A stretch of 64,000 nt of DNA from Mesocentrotus franciscanus (GCA_037976565.1 CP137683.1:12788199-12852198), one strand, 5' to 3'. Shown: positions 31,746-43,070, counted from the first letter of the stretch. The notes: generated from the sequence alone by a model not told the origin. A program made the numbers and translations.

Positions 31746-32554
31746 AATTCAATAAGTAATCACTCAAAATCAGGTAGAAGGGTTAAAAAATACTTGAAAA
31801 TTTGTATTTTTTCACATAGCATTGTACCGTAAATATACTCTACAATACAATTTATTTCATTACGTCATAAGAATGGTAGTTAACTAAAATAGCAGCTATA
31901 TTTAGCTGATTGCCTAATATTTGCTGCGTGCCAGCGTCAGAAAGTTAACGTCATTCTAAATATTTATCTAGCCAGAGGGATCGGGCATGGACTTAAAAAG
32001 ATGGATGGTTATATTACCCACGACCCTCCTCTTCAATCACATATGTACTTCATCCTGGTATTTGGCTTTAACCCATCCAGTGCTGAGTCCGAGATAACTT
32101 TAGCTAGAGTCTATGGAAGATACATGTTGTACCAGAAGAGAGTGTATCCAATAGGTTAAGGGTATGAGATGAGTGATGGAAAGGGGAAGATTGAAAGGGA
32201 AAATTAGAGTAAGGAAAGAGGGAAAGTGGAATAGATAGAGTGATAGATGGATAGATAGTTGGTTGGTATTTAGATGGGAGGGTAAATGTTTATATGGATA
32301 GATGGAAGCAATTACGTGGAAAGATAGATAATAAGTAGATAGGTAGACAGGGAAACAAATGTTATTCAGTTAGATAGAAATACATAGAAAAGAAGATTAC
32401 AGAGTAATAGAAAGTTAGAAGGAAAAGATTATTCTAAAAGGAAATTTGAATTTGCAAAAATAGAGAGAAAGAAAATTGTATGAGGAAGAAATAAGGATGT
32501 TGAAGGTTGTCCATGAGTGAATGCATTGATTTCAAAATTATTTTGCTTTTATTT
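31746..32554. other. Intronic spacer with GATA/GGAAA-rich low complexity
   Basis: A degenerate GATAGATGG and GGAAAG region lies at 32165-32350. Elsewhere no exon or repeat was recognised. Confidence 0.45.
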
Positions 32555-32995
32555 CATTGTGTTCATGGCTCTGCTCCACAGTACAATATTACTCTGATAA
32601 ATGATTACATTCCATCCACATCTTGAACCTCTCAAAACTCTGGATTTCTTGTTCTTCCTAAGCTTAGTACTAAGTGGGGGGAAAGAACCTTTGCTCATGC
32701 AGGGCCTTCGCTGTGGAATGCTCTCCCTCAAGAGATTTGTAATAGCAGATCAGTTGAAGTATTCACAAATAATCTTAAAACGTATCTGTTTAATTTGGCT
32801 TATGATTGATTGTTCTTTCATTTTCGTATGTTCTATCTTATGCCTGTTCCTTTGTTTATAATGCAGATGCTTTTATGTGATCTTTTTTCCCTTTTGTTTC
32901 ACAAGTGCGCCTTAAGTATTTGATTTCAAGTGGATTCAGCACCTTATAAATCTCATATATTATTATCATTAGATACTTTCCCCTAAGATAATACA
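32555..32995 (+). mobile_element. 3' end of a non-LTR retrotransposon (ORF2 tail and 3' UTR)
   Basis: In one frame (32555-32809) the translation reads HCVHGSAPQYNITLINDYIP, a stop, then SGFLVLPKLSTKWGERTFAH, AGPSLWNALPQEICNSRSVE and VFTNNLKTYLFNLAYD, ending at a TGA. The pattern G-x-R-x-F-x-x-A-x-P-x-L-WN-x-LP … F-x-x-x-LK-x-x-LF is the well-known ORF2 C-terminus of jockey/CR1/L2-class elements. A 3' UTR ends in ATAATACATAATAATAC tails near 32990. One in-frame TGA (about 32612) shows decay. Confidence 0.8.
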
Positions 32996-33039
32996 TAATA
33001 ATACATAATACATAAAGAAGGCTTGTGGAAGATAATTAG

Positions 33040-33190
33040 ATAGGGAGGGGAGGGGAGGGAGAGAGAGAGAAAGAGAGAAGAGATAAAGAAAGAAATCAAG
33101 AAATCAAGAAAGAAGAAAGAAGGGAAGAAATAGATAAAGAGAGAAGAAGAGAGAGGGAGAAAGAGATGAGGGTAAAAAGCAGAAGGCAGG
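33040..33190. repeat. GA-rich purine tract
   Basis: A GGGAGGGGAGG, GAGAGA and GAAAGAAG mixture. Confidence 0.8.
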
Positions 33191-33660
33191 AAAGAGAAGC
33201 AAAGCTTTTAGCATAGAAGTTACAGGAGTGACTAGAAGAAGAAAAAAAGCAAAGAAGAAATTGATATACCTGTTGCCATTGGCATTGGCGCTGATTTATT
33301 AATAAACTTGTAGGATGGATATCGAGATTGATGCTTGAAGCAAGGGATTACAGTTGTTTTTTCCTTTCCAAAATTGCTTTTTGAGCTCAAAATTGCCTGA
33401 TGCAAATTGGTGTTGCAAGAAAATAGGATATGAGGTGTAATAAATGTCATATGTATCAGTAATAAATTTTCACATGCATTTATTGTTGAAGTTTATGTGT
33501 TATGCTGTGGATATTATTGCTAAGCATTGCCAATTTGATGATGACATTTGAATAGAAATAAATTGGTGTTGGTTGATATTGCAGCAAAATGAACGGATGG
33601 AGGAAGATCAATGATGATCATGATAAGTTAAATCAGACTCTCCTAAATATACAACTCGCC
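33191..33660. other. Intronic spacer, no gene seen
   Basis: No exon or repeat was recognised. Confidence 0.4.
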
Positions 33661-33975
33661 TTATATAGTGTTTCTCTCTGTCTCTCTGTCTCTCTGTCTC
33701 TATCTCTCTTTCTCTCTTTCCTGCCCGCCATCCCTCCTTCCCTCCTTCCCTCCTTCCCTCCTCATTCTTCCCTCTTTATTCTTCCCTCTTCATCTCTTCA
33801 CCCATCCTGTCATCTTCCATCCTCTGTCTCTGTCTGTCTACACCCCCTCTCTCTGTCTGTCTGTCTGTCTCTTTCTCTTCTTTCCCCTCCTCTCTCTTTC
33901 TCTTCTTTACCCTCGTCTCTCTCTTCCTCCATCTCTCTCTCATCACTACCCCTTCACCCATCCTTTTCCTTGCAA
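33661..33975. repeat. CT-rich pyrimidine tract
   Basis: CTGT, CTCC and CTTC repeats. Overlapping Ser/Leu/Pro-rich frames are artefacts. Confidence 0.9.
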
Positions 33976-34770
33976 TCAGGATGATTTCCTGTAGTTGGCC
34001 TTAAGGTCGCAGTGATGTGCAACATTCATTTCCGGTTTCCACGTAGCTTCTCATCCATTCCGATGCTTGTTTTTCTTTCTACTTCACCATTCTGACATAT
34101 TGTGTCTGACTGCATGCGTAATGAAAGTAAACTACACCAAGTGCATCTGTTTGTTTTCTCTCCATCTCTATGTCTGTCGCTATCTTAGCTTTTTAGTGTA
34201 GGCCCCACCTTACTCTAATCATTTTAGACATTTACTAATTAAAATTTAAAAACATTGCTGTACCCATGAAAATGAGTATGGCAGGACAAAAATGACTTGC
34301 ACCTTAGAGTACCAGCATGGATTTGTTGGACAATGTTGGACAATGTGTTTGTAATATAGTTTTGTCAAGAGGCTGATCAGTCCCAACATAGTCATTTATC
34401 ATCTTTCCTTGTTTCCTTGTTTCCTTTGTAACCCATTGATTTCTGAATTATCTTACCCCCCCCCCCCCCCCCCTCTCCGGTTTTGGTAGGCAAAATGTTA
34501 ATACCTCTACTTTTATTGATGCCATGTTCAAATTGTGAAGCAAATAATCAGGATTAAGCTGTTTGACCCATATTTTGTTTTTTTGCCACATTTTACAAAT
34601 CTCAGATTCTCAGAACTACTTTCACTTCCAAAATAAAAATCTTCTGCTTGATTTTATTCTAATTTTACATCTGAATGAATATAATTCAAATTATTCAATC
34701 GATTTGTTCATTATCTATGAGAAGATCAATAACTGATGTTCTGCAAAAATATTTGTTTTGTGGAGAGATG
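33976..34770. other. Intronic spacer with a 17-base C run
   Basis: Poly-C lies at about 34456-34472. The direct repeats GTTGGACAAT (34327, 34337) and GTTTCCTT (34408-34425) are small. No exon was recognised. Confidence 0.45.
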
Positions 34771-34995
34771 TCTTTTATTTCTTTTCCTTCTCCTCCTCCT
34801 CTTCTTCTTCTTTTTCTTCTTCTACTTCTACTTCTTTCTTTCATTCTTGTTCTTGTTCTTCTCCCTCCCCTTTTCCTCCTCCTTCTTCTTCTCCTTCTCT
34901 TCCATCTCCTCCTTGCCTCCTTATTCTCCTCCTTCTCCTTCATCTCCTTCTCTTCCTTCTTTTCCTCTTTCTCCTCCTGCTTCATTTCTTCCATT
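34771..34995. repeat. (CTT/CTC)n triplet pyrimidine tract
   Basis: TCCTCCTCC and TTCTTCTTC mixtures leave all frames open. Phe/Ser-rich (plus) and Arg/Glu/Lys-rich (minus) frames are artefacts. Confidence 0.9.
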
Positions 34996-35039
34996 TCACA
35001 TTCACAATCACCAAATTTTCCCTTTCCCCAACCACTTGA

Positions 35040-35330
35040 GTTGTAATTCACCATTTCCCACCAGGCGCTCATTTATTCCTATTTCCTGAGGCGTTTCGCG
35101 TCCCTCGGCCACCCAACATATTGTCCCTGCATTAAGCAGCCGAGCAATTTCAACATCTAAAAATAAAAAGAGGAATAGGAGCATTGGGGATGCGGTCCCG
35201 GCTCCAAGGGGTCGTCTCTTTGGAATGCAGCGACAAGCTTCCTGTGTGTTGCGAGGTCAGGAGAGTACATTCGGTAGAATTTGGAATGCAGATAGAGTAC
35301 ATTTCAGTCACGATGGGAGACCTGTTACCT
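35040..35330. promoter_or_regulatory. Candidate conserved non-coding island
   Basis: A complex GC-balanced block following the CTT tract, with GAGGCGTTTCGCGTCCCTCG and GCGGTCCCGGCTCCAAGGGG. No splice-flanked frame fits the gene's phase. Inference only. Confidence 0.25.
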
Positions 35331-35910
35331 GTCTCTTGTGTTTAGTGTTTCCATCACTCTTAATACTTGCTCTTAAAGTGACTCGGTAACATTGTTGAAG
35401 GTTGATGAAAAAAATTGCATAATTTTTGTGTAAAATGTTACTTATTATATTCCTTTTACTGTACTAACCCTCTGACATGCAAAAAATCCTGAAAAAATTC
35501 TCAAACCACAAAGATATCTATGGTTTTATTTGAAGGCGTCACTGGTCAACACCCTCTAACAGTGATTAACAGTAAATTCTCCCAACCATTTTTGAATTTT
35601 CCCAACCGTTTTCCATGAAAAAAAGACATAAAACAGGCTTTAAAAAATCTTTCAACACTTAAATGTCTGGAATGGTATATAGAGCCAATTCATTGCTTTG
35701 TGACGATTTACATTCACCTAAAATGTATTAAATTGTAATAATATAGTTGGGAGAATTAGGGAATCGATCAGATCAGTTTTTCCCCATTTTTATCATTTAT
35801 AATGGTCTGTTTTCACTCAAACTTTCAGATTATCTTTAATTGTACATCTAGCATCAAAGTCACTACCATAGCACCATTTTCTCTCATCTGAACAATGTTA
35901 CCATGTCCCT
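35331..35910. other. Intronic spacer, no gene seen
   Basis: A small repeated phrase (CCCAACCRTTTT) occurs twice near 35580-35610. No exon was recognised. Confidence 0.4.
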
Positions 35911-35914
35911 TTAA

Positions 35915-36412
35915 AGGTAATGCAAAGTTTTGGGAAATTTTGAAATTGGATGGATAGTTATTCTTTACATTTTTGATATATTTGGATGCCCCTGTGGATG
36001 TATTAGAAGCACTCAAAAATTTAGCACCTAAAACACTTCTGATTTCGAGCAAATTGAATAATCAAAATTTACCGGTGCTCCCGGTAAATTTCAAATATTT
36101 CAAATAGCGCCTAAGGCCATTCCATGGTAGCTGCGACAATGAAAATCTCAGAATATGCAGTTCCGATATATAATTTCCAAACGGGAATAGCAAATCGGTC
36201 GATTATAGTCAAGAAACATCGTTTTAAAGGTAAAGTAATATCAGTCTTGAGAGGGCGCTATACAACATAAAGGGTTTATTATTTACAATTTCATCACTTT
36301 AGACTCGGATTCAACCGCGACAACGATCATTGAATATTGTAAAATCGCATATGCTTCCAATATGTTCATTTGAACCAAATTCATGACCCCATACCAAAAC
36401 TTTGTAATACCT
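35915..36412. mobile_element. 498-bp MITE flanked by TTAA, copy 1
   Basis: The ends are AGGTAATGCAAAGTTTTGG and, inverted, AGGTATTACAAAGTTTTGG, with TTAA immediately outside both (35911-35914 and 36413-36416). TTAA duplication is the hallmark of piggyBac-type transposition. A same-length copy lies at 43744-44241. There is no coding capacity, so mobilisation would need a transposase in trans. Confidence 0.85.
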
Positions 36413-36537
36413 TTAAGGCTGACAATCGCCATGTTGCTATTGATTAGAGATTTCAGCACTAGTGTAAAGTGTGCAGTTATTTGGGTAGTAGACCACTTTA
36501 CAAAAACATGTTTATTCAAATTTCATGCATGCTAGTA

Positions 36538-36912
36538 CTGTGGAGGTGTCATGGTATAGTGGTTCATTCACTTGACTCTTGATCCAAAGGGTTGGGGGTT
36601 CAAATCCCATCCCGGCGACACTAACGTCCTTTGGCAAGACACTAATCCACATTTACCTTTCTCCACCCTGGTGGTATATGAGTACCTGGTAGGATACAAA
36701 AGTCATTTAAGTTTGCTCAGCATTATGAACATCATTCTGTAAAATGGCGCCTGGCTGGAACACTCCCAGGAAGTGGAGAATGTGCATACATTGCCTGCTG
36801 GAAAGCCTGTATACAATGACAGGGGTAATAATATATCTGTAAAAGTACTTAGAAACATTGTCGATGTTTGAAGCATTCTATAAAACCATGTTATTATCAT
36901 TATTATTGCAAT
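36538..36912 (+). mobile_element. tRNA-derived SINE, (ATT)n-tailed family, near full length
   Basis: A-box-like TGGTATAGTGGTTCATTC and B-box-like GGGGTTCAAATCCCATCCC are followed by ACTAACGTCCTTTGGCAAGA, GAGTACCTGGTAGGATAC and AATGGCGCCTGGCTGGAA, a GTACTTAGAAACATTGTCG end, and a TTATTATCATTATTATT tail. Confidence 0.85.
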
Positions 36913-37795
36913 GCTCTCGAGTGCTAGCTTGAAAGCTTGTCAGAGGCATGACTGGTATATCCAAGCTGCTTTCCGACTATTGAAATATTTTTATTTACGA
37001 CTTGCGAATGAACTTGACAACGAAGGTCCTTGCTTGGGTAAGAGGAGGAAGAAAATCGCACCCACTCTTAGTATCAAAAAATTAATTAAAACAAAAATTA
37101 TAAAAACTCTCATGAAGGTTTTATTCCATTTTCTAAGGCAAATAAATGAAGAAGAAAAAAATTTGATACTCCAATTCTTTAATGGGATTAGCCTTCTGAC
37201 TGTGAAATGAAAAAATTGTTTTGTGCATGGTCATTATGGAGTGATACCATATCATAATTCATATCAAGTGATTTATCATTATTTCAGATAAATCACCCAA
37301 AAGATTTTAAAATGTAAACTGAAAGGGTGGATGAGTTCTTAATGTATTAATTATAAAACAGAATAAAAAAAGTGAGGAAGATAGCACCACGTAATACCCC
37401 CTGTCCTCATTATTTACCGCGTCTGCAAACAGAAATACTTTCAACTAATTGCCTCTGTTGAGTGCTGGAATTACATTGCATGTGAAAAAACAGAAGGGGA
37501 GTGATGGAATCTCTGTATTTACACAACTGTCACAGCTGTGCTGGCAGTATATAGGTTTAATATATTTTGCGGCTCAAAGTACTGATTCAATAATTGAACA
37601 TGGGTATGCCACGTGTGCATGCAGGACAATTCCATTTTGTGCCACAGGTGTGAGGTTGTTGCCCAGTTTGGAGAAATTAATTGAGAAAAGTAGGGTTATA
37701 TCCGTCATAGTCTCATAGACCTTTCTAGGTCTTCATTTCTACTACAGCTGTACCATCAAAAGATGCATAGCACTAGCAGTATTTGAGAAGATGGA
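36913..37795. other. Intronic spacer, no gene seen
   Basis: Two open frames (36911-37210, 37449-37718) have no recognisable domain and no acceptor/donor pairs in the right phase. Confidence 0.4.
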
Positions 37796-37799
37796 GAAT

Positions 37800-38022
37800 T
37801 ATATGTTTACTAATTAGCTTTTAAAAATATGTGTTGAAAAATCAGCCCTCAGAGATGAAAAGAAGCTAGATTTTTTATAATGGATAGTGACTATTTTAAA
37901 GAATTCCTTTCAAATCATTTCCAATACTAATTAGCTTTTAAAACTATATGTTAACGAATCAGAAGCTAGATTTTCTTAATGGATAGTACCTGTTACAACG
38001 AATTCCTTTGAAATCATTTCCT
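37800..38022 (+). repeat. Local tandem duplication, two ~110-bp units
   Basis: ACTAATTAGCTTTTAAAA, AATCAG, AGAAGCTAGATTTT, AATGGATAGT and GAATTCCTTTSAAATCATTT occur in the same order starting near 37809 and 37926. Confidence 0.75.
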
Positions 38023-38279
38023 CTAGTTACGATGGTATAGATCTGTGATTTCAGAGGGTTTTTGTCATAGTGGTATTAAAAAGTAGACTTCTTACGATTC
38101 TTATTGAAAAATGAACTTTGATTTCCCCTAAATTAACTTATAAAGTATAAACATTTCCTAAAATTCTCTGGGATGTTTTTACAACATGTACTTCACTTTC
38201 TAAGGAAAATTTAATTAAGAATATTATATATTTTTATGACCATCAACATGTCAACATGTTTTGGGGATCCTATAAATGA

Positions 38280-38800
38280 TGGAAATTATTATGATTAATT
38301 AGAGCAGGCTACAAAGGAGGCAGTGGGGTGATAATAACAGCAATGATATCTAATGAAATTAGATTAAAATCACATTAGAGCTATCCATATCAAATTGCAC
38401 CTCTGTACATTAACATTGCCAAAACTAAAAAGGACTACAATTTAATGAGATTTCAATTCATGAAACAAAGCGAATTGAAACCTAATGGAATAGCAACAGT
38501 ACGGCAAAATATGAGATTCATTAGAGACAGGTGTCTGTAGTTTAATCAAAAGAAAATACATTATAGATGGGGGAACAACAATAGCTTTATTATGGCTATT
38601 CATCAATCAGGCCAAGCCTGTCGGGTTATTTTTCAGATATCGCCGGAGAGAGCCGCCATTCGTGTTTGTCAGAGTGGAAACTAATATTGACCGAAATGAA
38701 AAATAAACAATGTTTCAGTCGTTAAATATTAAAAAGAAGGAATAAAACAAGGCCCTTGTAAATTAATATGTACACGTCAAGAACAGATGATTGAGGGGAG
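38280..38800. promoter_or_regulatory. Candidate TAAT-rich conserved non-coding island
   Basis: A dense series of homeodomain-type TAAT/ATTA cores (TAATGAAATTAGATTAAAAT, TTTAATGAGATTTCAATTCA, TTCATTAGAGACAGG), then a GC-balanced ATATCGCCGGAGAGAGCCG patch. No coding signal. Inference only. Confidence 0.3.
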
Positions 38801-39102
38801 GGGCGTAGCCAGTGTGAAGATGGAGAGTTGAAGGGGTGGGAAGGAGGAGAGGTCAGGAGGGGGAGGGGTGATCTGAAAAGTCGTGACATGCTTTAAGGAA
38901 CATGCAACATGGTCATTTAAAAAAAGGTGCTAAGATTTTCCTTCAGCTCTGTCCTCTTTAATAAGACAACATATCTGTTATTGATTATGAGGGGGTAATG
39001 CATATCTCCACTACCCCCCTCGGGTCTTCGTTGTTGATATTGGGTTTTGTCTTTACATCCTATCTCGCTGTGGGTTGATATGATAATATTAAGATTGTGT
39101 TT
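38801..39102. other. Intronic spacer with a G-rich patch
   Basis: GGGGAGGGGCG and GGAGGGGGAGGGG motifs lie at 38796-38870. No exon was recognised. Confidence 0.4.
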
Positions 39103-39108
39103 TCCAGG

Positions 39109-39171
39109 GATCAGTTTGTCTAATGTAACAGTCTGTTAAAGCTTGCATCATGGAAGACACCGGCGTGCATG
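39109..39171 (+). other. Splice-bounded segment, possible cryptic or alternative exon
   Basis: TGTGTTTTCCAG precedes it and CAT|GTAAGT follows. Inside is an ATG with the short reading M-E-D-T-G-V-H. As an internal exon of the gene it would bring an in-frame stop, and as a first exon it does not join the 42583 exon in frame. It is therefore either chance, a poison exon, or the first exon of something else. Confidence 0.2.
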
Positions 39172-40280
39172 TAAGTTTAAATACTATTATTTTCTGCTTT
39201 AAGGTAGAAATAGCACAAATTACAAATTTTTAATTGGATCGTAGAGATGTGATTCAACAAAGAAATCAAGTACCAAAATGCCTGGATTGCAAGCTGTTAT
39301 TTCTAAAAAGGGCACAGATGTATTTAAAAAGGATTGGTGCTGTCTGTACTTTGTTAGTACTGTAATCTCATATCGTACCATTATTATTCATAGTTTGTTA
39401 TTTGAATAGTATTTTCATTATGTTTTATGTTTAGAAATCACTTCTTTCCTTATTTGTCAAAGAAGGGTAGTATACATATCATTCATGTATTAAAAGAATC
39501 AGACGCACGGTATGATGCATAAGTTTCTTTTTTGTCCGTTTGTAACATATTTTGTAGCGTATGATAAGTTAACTTTTGCTATTTCAATATTTATACCAGT
39601 AGTTAAAGATATATATGATTATTAATGTATTAAACTTAGGCCACTGTTTTACCTTACTGTATCTTTTAATTCATGTATGAGGGTTTCTATTTGTGTTTTA
39701 GTCACATCAAATGATTATGTCCAGATTGTATTTATTTAGAACATGACCTACATTGTAACATTACAAACCAGAAAATTCAAGTGATTACAGATCATGCACA
39801 CATGTATTTGTTTGCTGTATGTTACTGTCATGGTTACCCATAGTTATCCTCATTTCATAATAATCATTTCACTCCAACATTTCCACCATGTTCTAAAAAT
39901 ACAATTATATGTTTTTCAATTACATAGCGAAAAAAATGTTTCAAAAATGCTAATAAATCTTTGCTTGAAGTGCAAATACAGCAAAAATGAGCTTAGTCAA
40001 TGAGATATATATTGACCTGTATTCTAAGATTTTTTAATGACATATCTAACAAGATAGTTTCATTTTCTTTTATCATTATGGTTTTCCTTCGCAGTTTAGA
40101 ATGAGCTCATTACTGGTCCCATGTGACGTAGATATTCCTTTCCATGCTCTCTATTTTTATGACATTTTACCCATGAACTTGTTTCCTGAACTATCAATTT
40201 TTTGAGCTACTTGCCTTGCAGAATACTGTCTGCATCGCTTGTAACATGATCGCAAAGACCAGACAACAAACAAAATTGAG
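39172..40280. other. Intronic spacer, no gene seen
   Basis: AT-rich. No exon or repeat was recognised. Confidence 0.4.
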
Positions 40281-40378
40281 GGCAATTTCAATAGCCTCGG
40301 CCATCGCCTTTTGAATTCTGTGAACATTACAGTGGCATGTTTGTTATGTAATCTGAACGTGATTTCTATAAGCAATAC
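40281..40378 (+). repeat. Dispersed ~100-bp repeat copy
   Basis: GGGCAATTTCAATAGCCTCG, GCCTTTTGAATTCTGTGAAC, TTATGTAATCTGAACGTG and TCTATAAGCAATAC are in the family order. Confidence 0.65.
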
Positions 40379-40608
40379 AATAAGTAAATTGTGCTAAGTT
40401 CATTTTGTGAAAATATTTCTGTATCATATTTTATGTTTCAGACCAAGATTTTGTTGCGGAGTTTTGATAGGTGTGCATGTACTTGTACAAAAAGGGTTTA
40501 ATAAATAATCAGTTTAGAGCCAGCAGAATATGTATTCTATGCAGTGGGTATATAAAAAAGATTTCTGGAGATATATTGCTCTCAATAGCTACCGGTGTAC
40601 ACAATGCA

Positions 40609-41060
40609 GGGGGGTGTTTCACAAAGACTAAGATCGACTTAAAGTTGGACTTAACTATGGCAGGCCATTCATGCCACTGGTTGGTCTCACTTTTATGATC
40701 TTTAGATAATTTTTTCTTCCTTCAATGATGAATAATCAAAAAGTGTAAATTTTTGGATTTGTGACCATGATTTGTACGTCCCTTGAGAGACCAATAACAT
40801 CGATCGACTTAAAGTTGGACTGAACTATGGCAGGCCATTCATGCCACTGGTTGGTCTCACTTTTATGATATTTAGATAATATTTTTTTCCTTCAATAATG
40901 AATAATCAAAAAGTGTAAATTCTGTGGATTTGTGACCATGATTTGTACGTCCCTTGAGAGACCAATAACAGTAAATTGATGAGAGCAAACAGTGGCATGA
41001 ACGACCTGCCATAGTTAAGTCCAACTTAAAGTCCATCTTAGTCTTTGTGAAACACCCCCC
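40609..41060. mobile_element. 452-bp element with ~50-bp terminal inverted repeats and an internal duplication
   Basis: The left end GGGGGGTGTTTCACAAAGAC, followed by TAAGATCGACTTAAAGTTGG and ACTTAACTATGGCAGG, is mirrored by the right end (CCTGCCATAGTTAAGTCC … GTCTTTGTGAAACACCCCCC). The interior is a tandem pair of about 178-bp units (ATCGACTTAAAGTTGGACT through GAGAGACCAATAACA) starting near 40631 and 40803. The matching GCA/TGC just outside could be part of the inverted repeat. The superfamily is not assigned. Confidence 0.8.
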
Positions 41061-41820
41061 TGCTGTGGTTTGCTTAAGTGTACCATTGTGTAGAATTGAT
41101 TTCATTTCTATTTCTCATATTGCATTACATCAATCTAGCTTTTGACCCCATCCTTTGTTCAAATTTTCCCCTTTTTCTCTCAGGTACTCTCTCGCGTTCT
41201 TTGCACATATACTTCTGTTCATTCTACACCAATGTAAATCCTCCTCACAGACAATGCTGTAGCTCAATTTACCCCAAATCTTGTGATTTAAAAAAGAAGA
41301 AAATAAACAGTGTATGAAGTCCCTTCCACGCATTCTCGAATTCCATTGCTACTGCTCCTCTGTGATATTTGCAAAGCAAATACGCAGAGTGGTAAACGAC
41401 CCTTTTACGTGTTATGGAAAATATACAAAATGAAATGACAATATTGGTTCTCAGGTTTTGTGAAATGTTGGCTGTTATAAGAGGCGTAGAAGGGGAATTG
41501 TAATGTGAAGTACGTGTGTTAGTTTGATTTATGGGAGTGTTTTTATATTATCTTGGTAAATGGTTGTATGTGTGGGCATAATTGAGATCCCCCATATAGC
41601 AGCCATAGAAAGGCTTTTTAAAATAAAATTTGAAAGGTTTTAAAATGAGATAATGTTAGTTGGTTAATTCACACTCTTTTAAAGTGTTTTCCGCCGCAAC
41701 GTAAGAGAGGAAAGATACTGAATGGTATATTTCTAACCAATATTTAATATGTAGATGTAATAATGATTTATTTAATGTGACTGCTAAAAGAGCAAGTATA
41801 CAAATATGTGTCTATAAGGA
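41061..41820. other. Intronic spacer, no gene seen
   Basis: No exon or repeat was recognised. Confidence 0.4.
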
Positions 41821-41990
41821 AACAACTATATAAAACAAAAACTTGTTTAAAACCCCATCTGAGTGATTTGGTAATGAGGATTAATGCCTTGTCAAATTAA
41901 GGGCACTAGTACATCAACATGGTTTCAAACCTGGGACCTCTCAGTTATGAGACCACTGCCCTACCACTGACCCATCATGCCTCCTTGTTG
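41821..41990 (-). mobile_element. tRNA-derived SINE, CTTAGCAGTCAGGT family, 3'-truncated
   Basis: On the plus strand GGTAATGAGGATTAATGCC, CTAGTACATCAACATGG, TTTCAAACCTGGGACCTC and CTGCCCTACCACTGACC are reverse complements of the family's body, B box and A box. Confidence 0.8.
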
Positions 41991-42038
41991 GTCATCTTAG
42001 AGTGTTGTCTGCTGACAAGAAGGCAGTAAGAGAAATTG

Positions 42039-42112
42039 TCTGTGTGGAGCCAGAAGGGTGTTAACTCATATACTTTATACAGAGTTAATACCATTTTGGC
42101 TCTGAACAGAAA
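42039..42112 (+). repeat. Hairpin-family copy
   Basis: GTGTGGAGCCAGAAGGGTG, TTAACTC, loop ATATACTTTATACAG, AGTTAATACCATTTTGGCTC and TGAACAGA. Loop forward. About 470 bp upstream of the exon at 42583. Confidence 0.8.
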
Positions 42113-42582
42113 AAAGGTATTTTCAATGGCATTAACAGCCTTCTTGCCGGAAGCTGATGAGATTCTATTTTATTTATTTATTTATTTTTTTACTAATAAT
42201 GCTCTTTTTTTCTTTTCCAATAGTCTTTTGAAGGGAGGAGATTGAGGTATAAGATATTCTTACTCCACTTTAACAATAACAGATAAAGAAATGAGCTACC
42301 CTACTTCACTCTGAATTAAAAATAGAGCCAGCCATTGATTGTATGCAGCAGCTGCTGAGATAAGTGTTCGTTAACTCCTTACTTGTGTAAGAACTATTAA
42401 CCAAAAAGAGAATAAGAATATAACGATCTGCCCATTTGAAGAAGAAAAAAATGGGGGTTTAAAGATGACAAATTCTTAATGTATGTCTTTTTGGTGAATA
42501 AATATTATGTTTATATGTTGTTTTGATGTTATTGTTGTTGTCATGGTAATAATTTTCCCTCTCTCCTTGATTTTTTTAACAG
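42113..42582. other. Intron end upstream of the fifth exon
   Basis: A (TTTA)n patch lies at 42170-42190. It ends in a T-rich tract and AACAG. Confidence 0.45.
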
Positions 42583-42650
42583 CCGGCAAGCAGAGAAAGC
42601 TTGCAACAATGATGGGAGTACATATGGTCGTGACTGGAGTCGGACATGAT
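42583..42650 (+). CDS. Internal coding exon 5: C-terminal end of the PTPRN/IA-2 mature ectodomain
   Basis: The acceptor is TTTTTTTAACAG and the donor is GAT|GTGAGT. The carried G plus CC gives Ala, then GKQRKLAT and MGVHMVVTGVGHD. The ending G-(V/L)-x-(I/M)-(L/V)-x-TGVG is the hallmark end of the IA-2 and phogrin ectodomain just before the transmembrane helix. The exon ends in phase 0. The next exon should encode the membrane span; none with a suitable acceptor and a hydrophobic reading was found between here and position 64000. The intron before it is about 12.7 kb and the one after it exceeds 21 kb. Confidence 0.85.
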
Positions 42651-42654
42651 GTGA

Positions 42655-42898
42655 GTACAGAGTTCAATTTGTTTGTCTGTCTATCTGTTTGTATGTTTGT
42701 CTGTCTGTCTAGTTGTTTATGTTTGTTTGTTCCTTCTATGTTTTTGAATTTTCAGTTCCAGAAGATGGATCCTGAGAATGAGTTTTGTTTTCAAGATACA
42801 AAAAGAAGATCCAATATTCGTGATTAGTGAATGGTATACAAAGTGTATTAGATCTGAGGGCTTAAAATCATCAAGAATTCACAATCCGACAACAGAGC
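42655..42898. other. Intron start with (TGTC/TGTT)n tract
   Basis: TTTGTCTGTCTATCTGTTTG-type tetramers lie at 42668-42732, just after the donor. There is no further exon. Confidence 0.5.
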
Positions 42899-43070
42899 AA
42901 TAATAATAATAATAATAATAGGCATTTCTATAGCGCCGTCTATCTAGAAATTCTAGTCCGAGGCGCACTACTTATTACCCCGGCAATGGGGATATGTGAT
43001 TATTTTTCTTCTTCTTCTAAGACAAATGCGAACTCTGGCAATCGCTGGATTTGAGCCATCATGTTGCAAT
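42899..43070 (-). mobile_element. SINE 3' fragment, (ATT)n-tailed family
   Basis: (AAT)n followed by GCATTTCTATAGCGCCGTC, AGTCCGAGGCGCACTACTTA, TTACCCCGGCAATGGGG and a B-box-like GCTGGATTTGAGCCATC, in reverse orientation. Confidence 0.65.

Noticed and set aside
36911..37210. 99-codon Lys/Leu-rich frame
   Set aside because: No domain, no splice support, and AT-rich composition like the surrounding intron.
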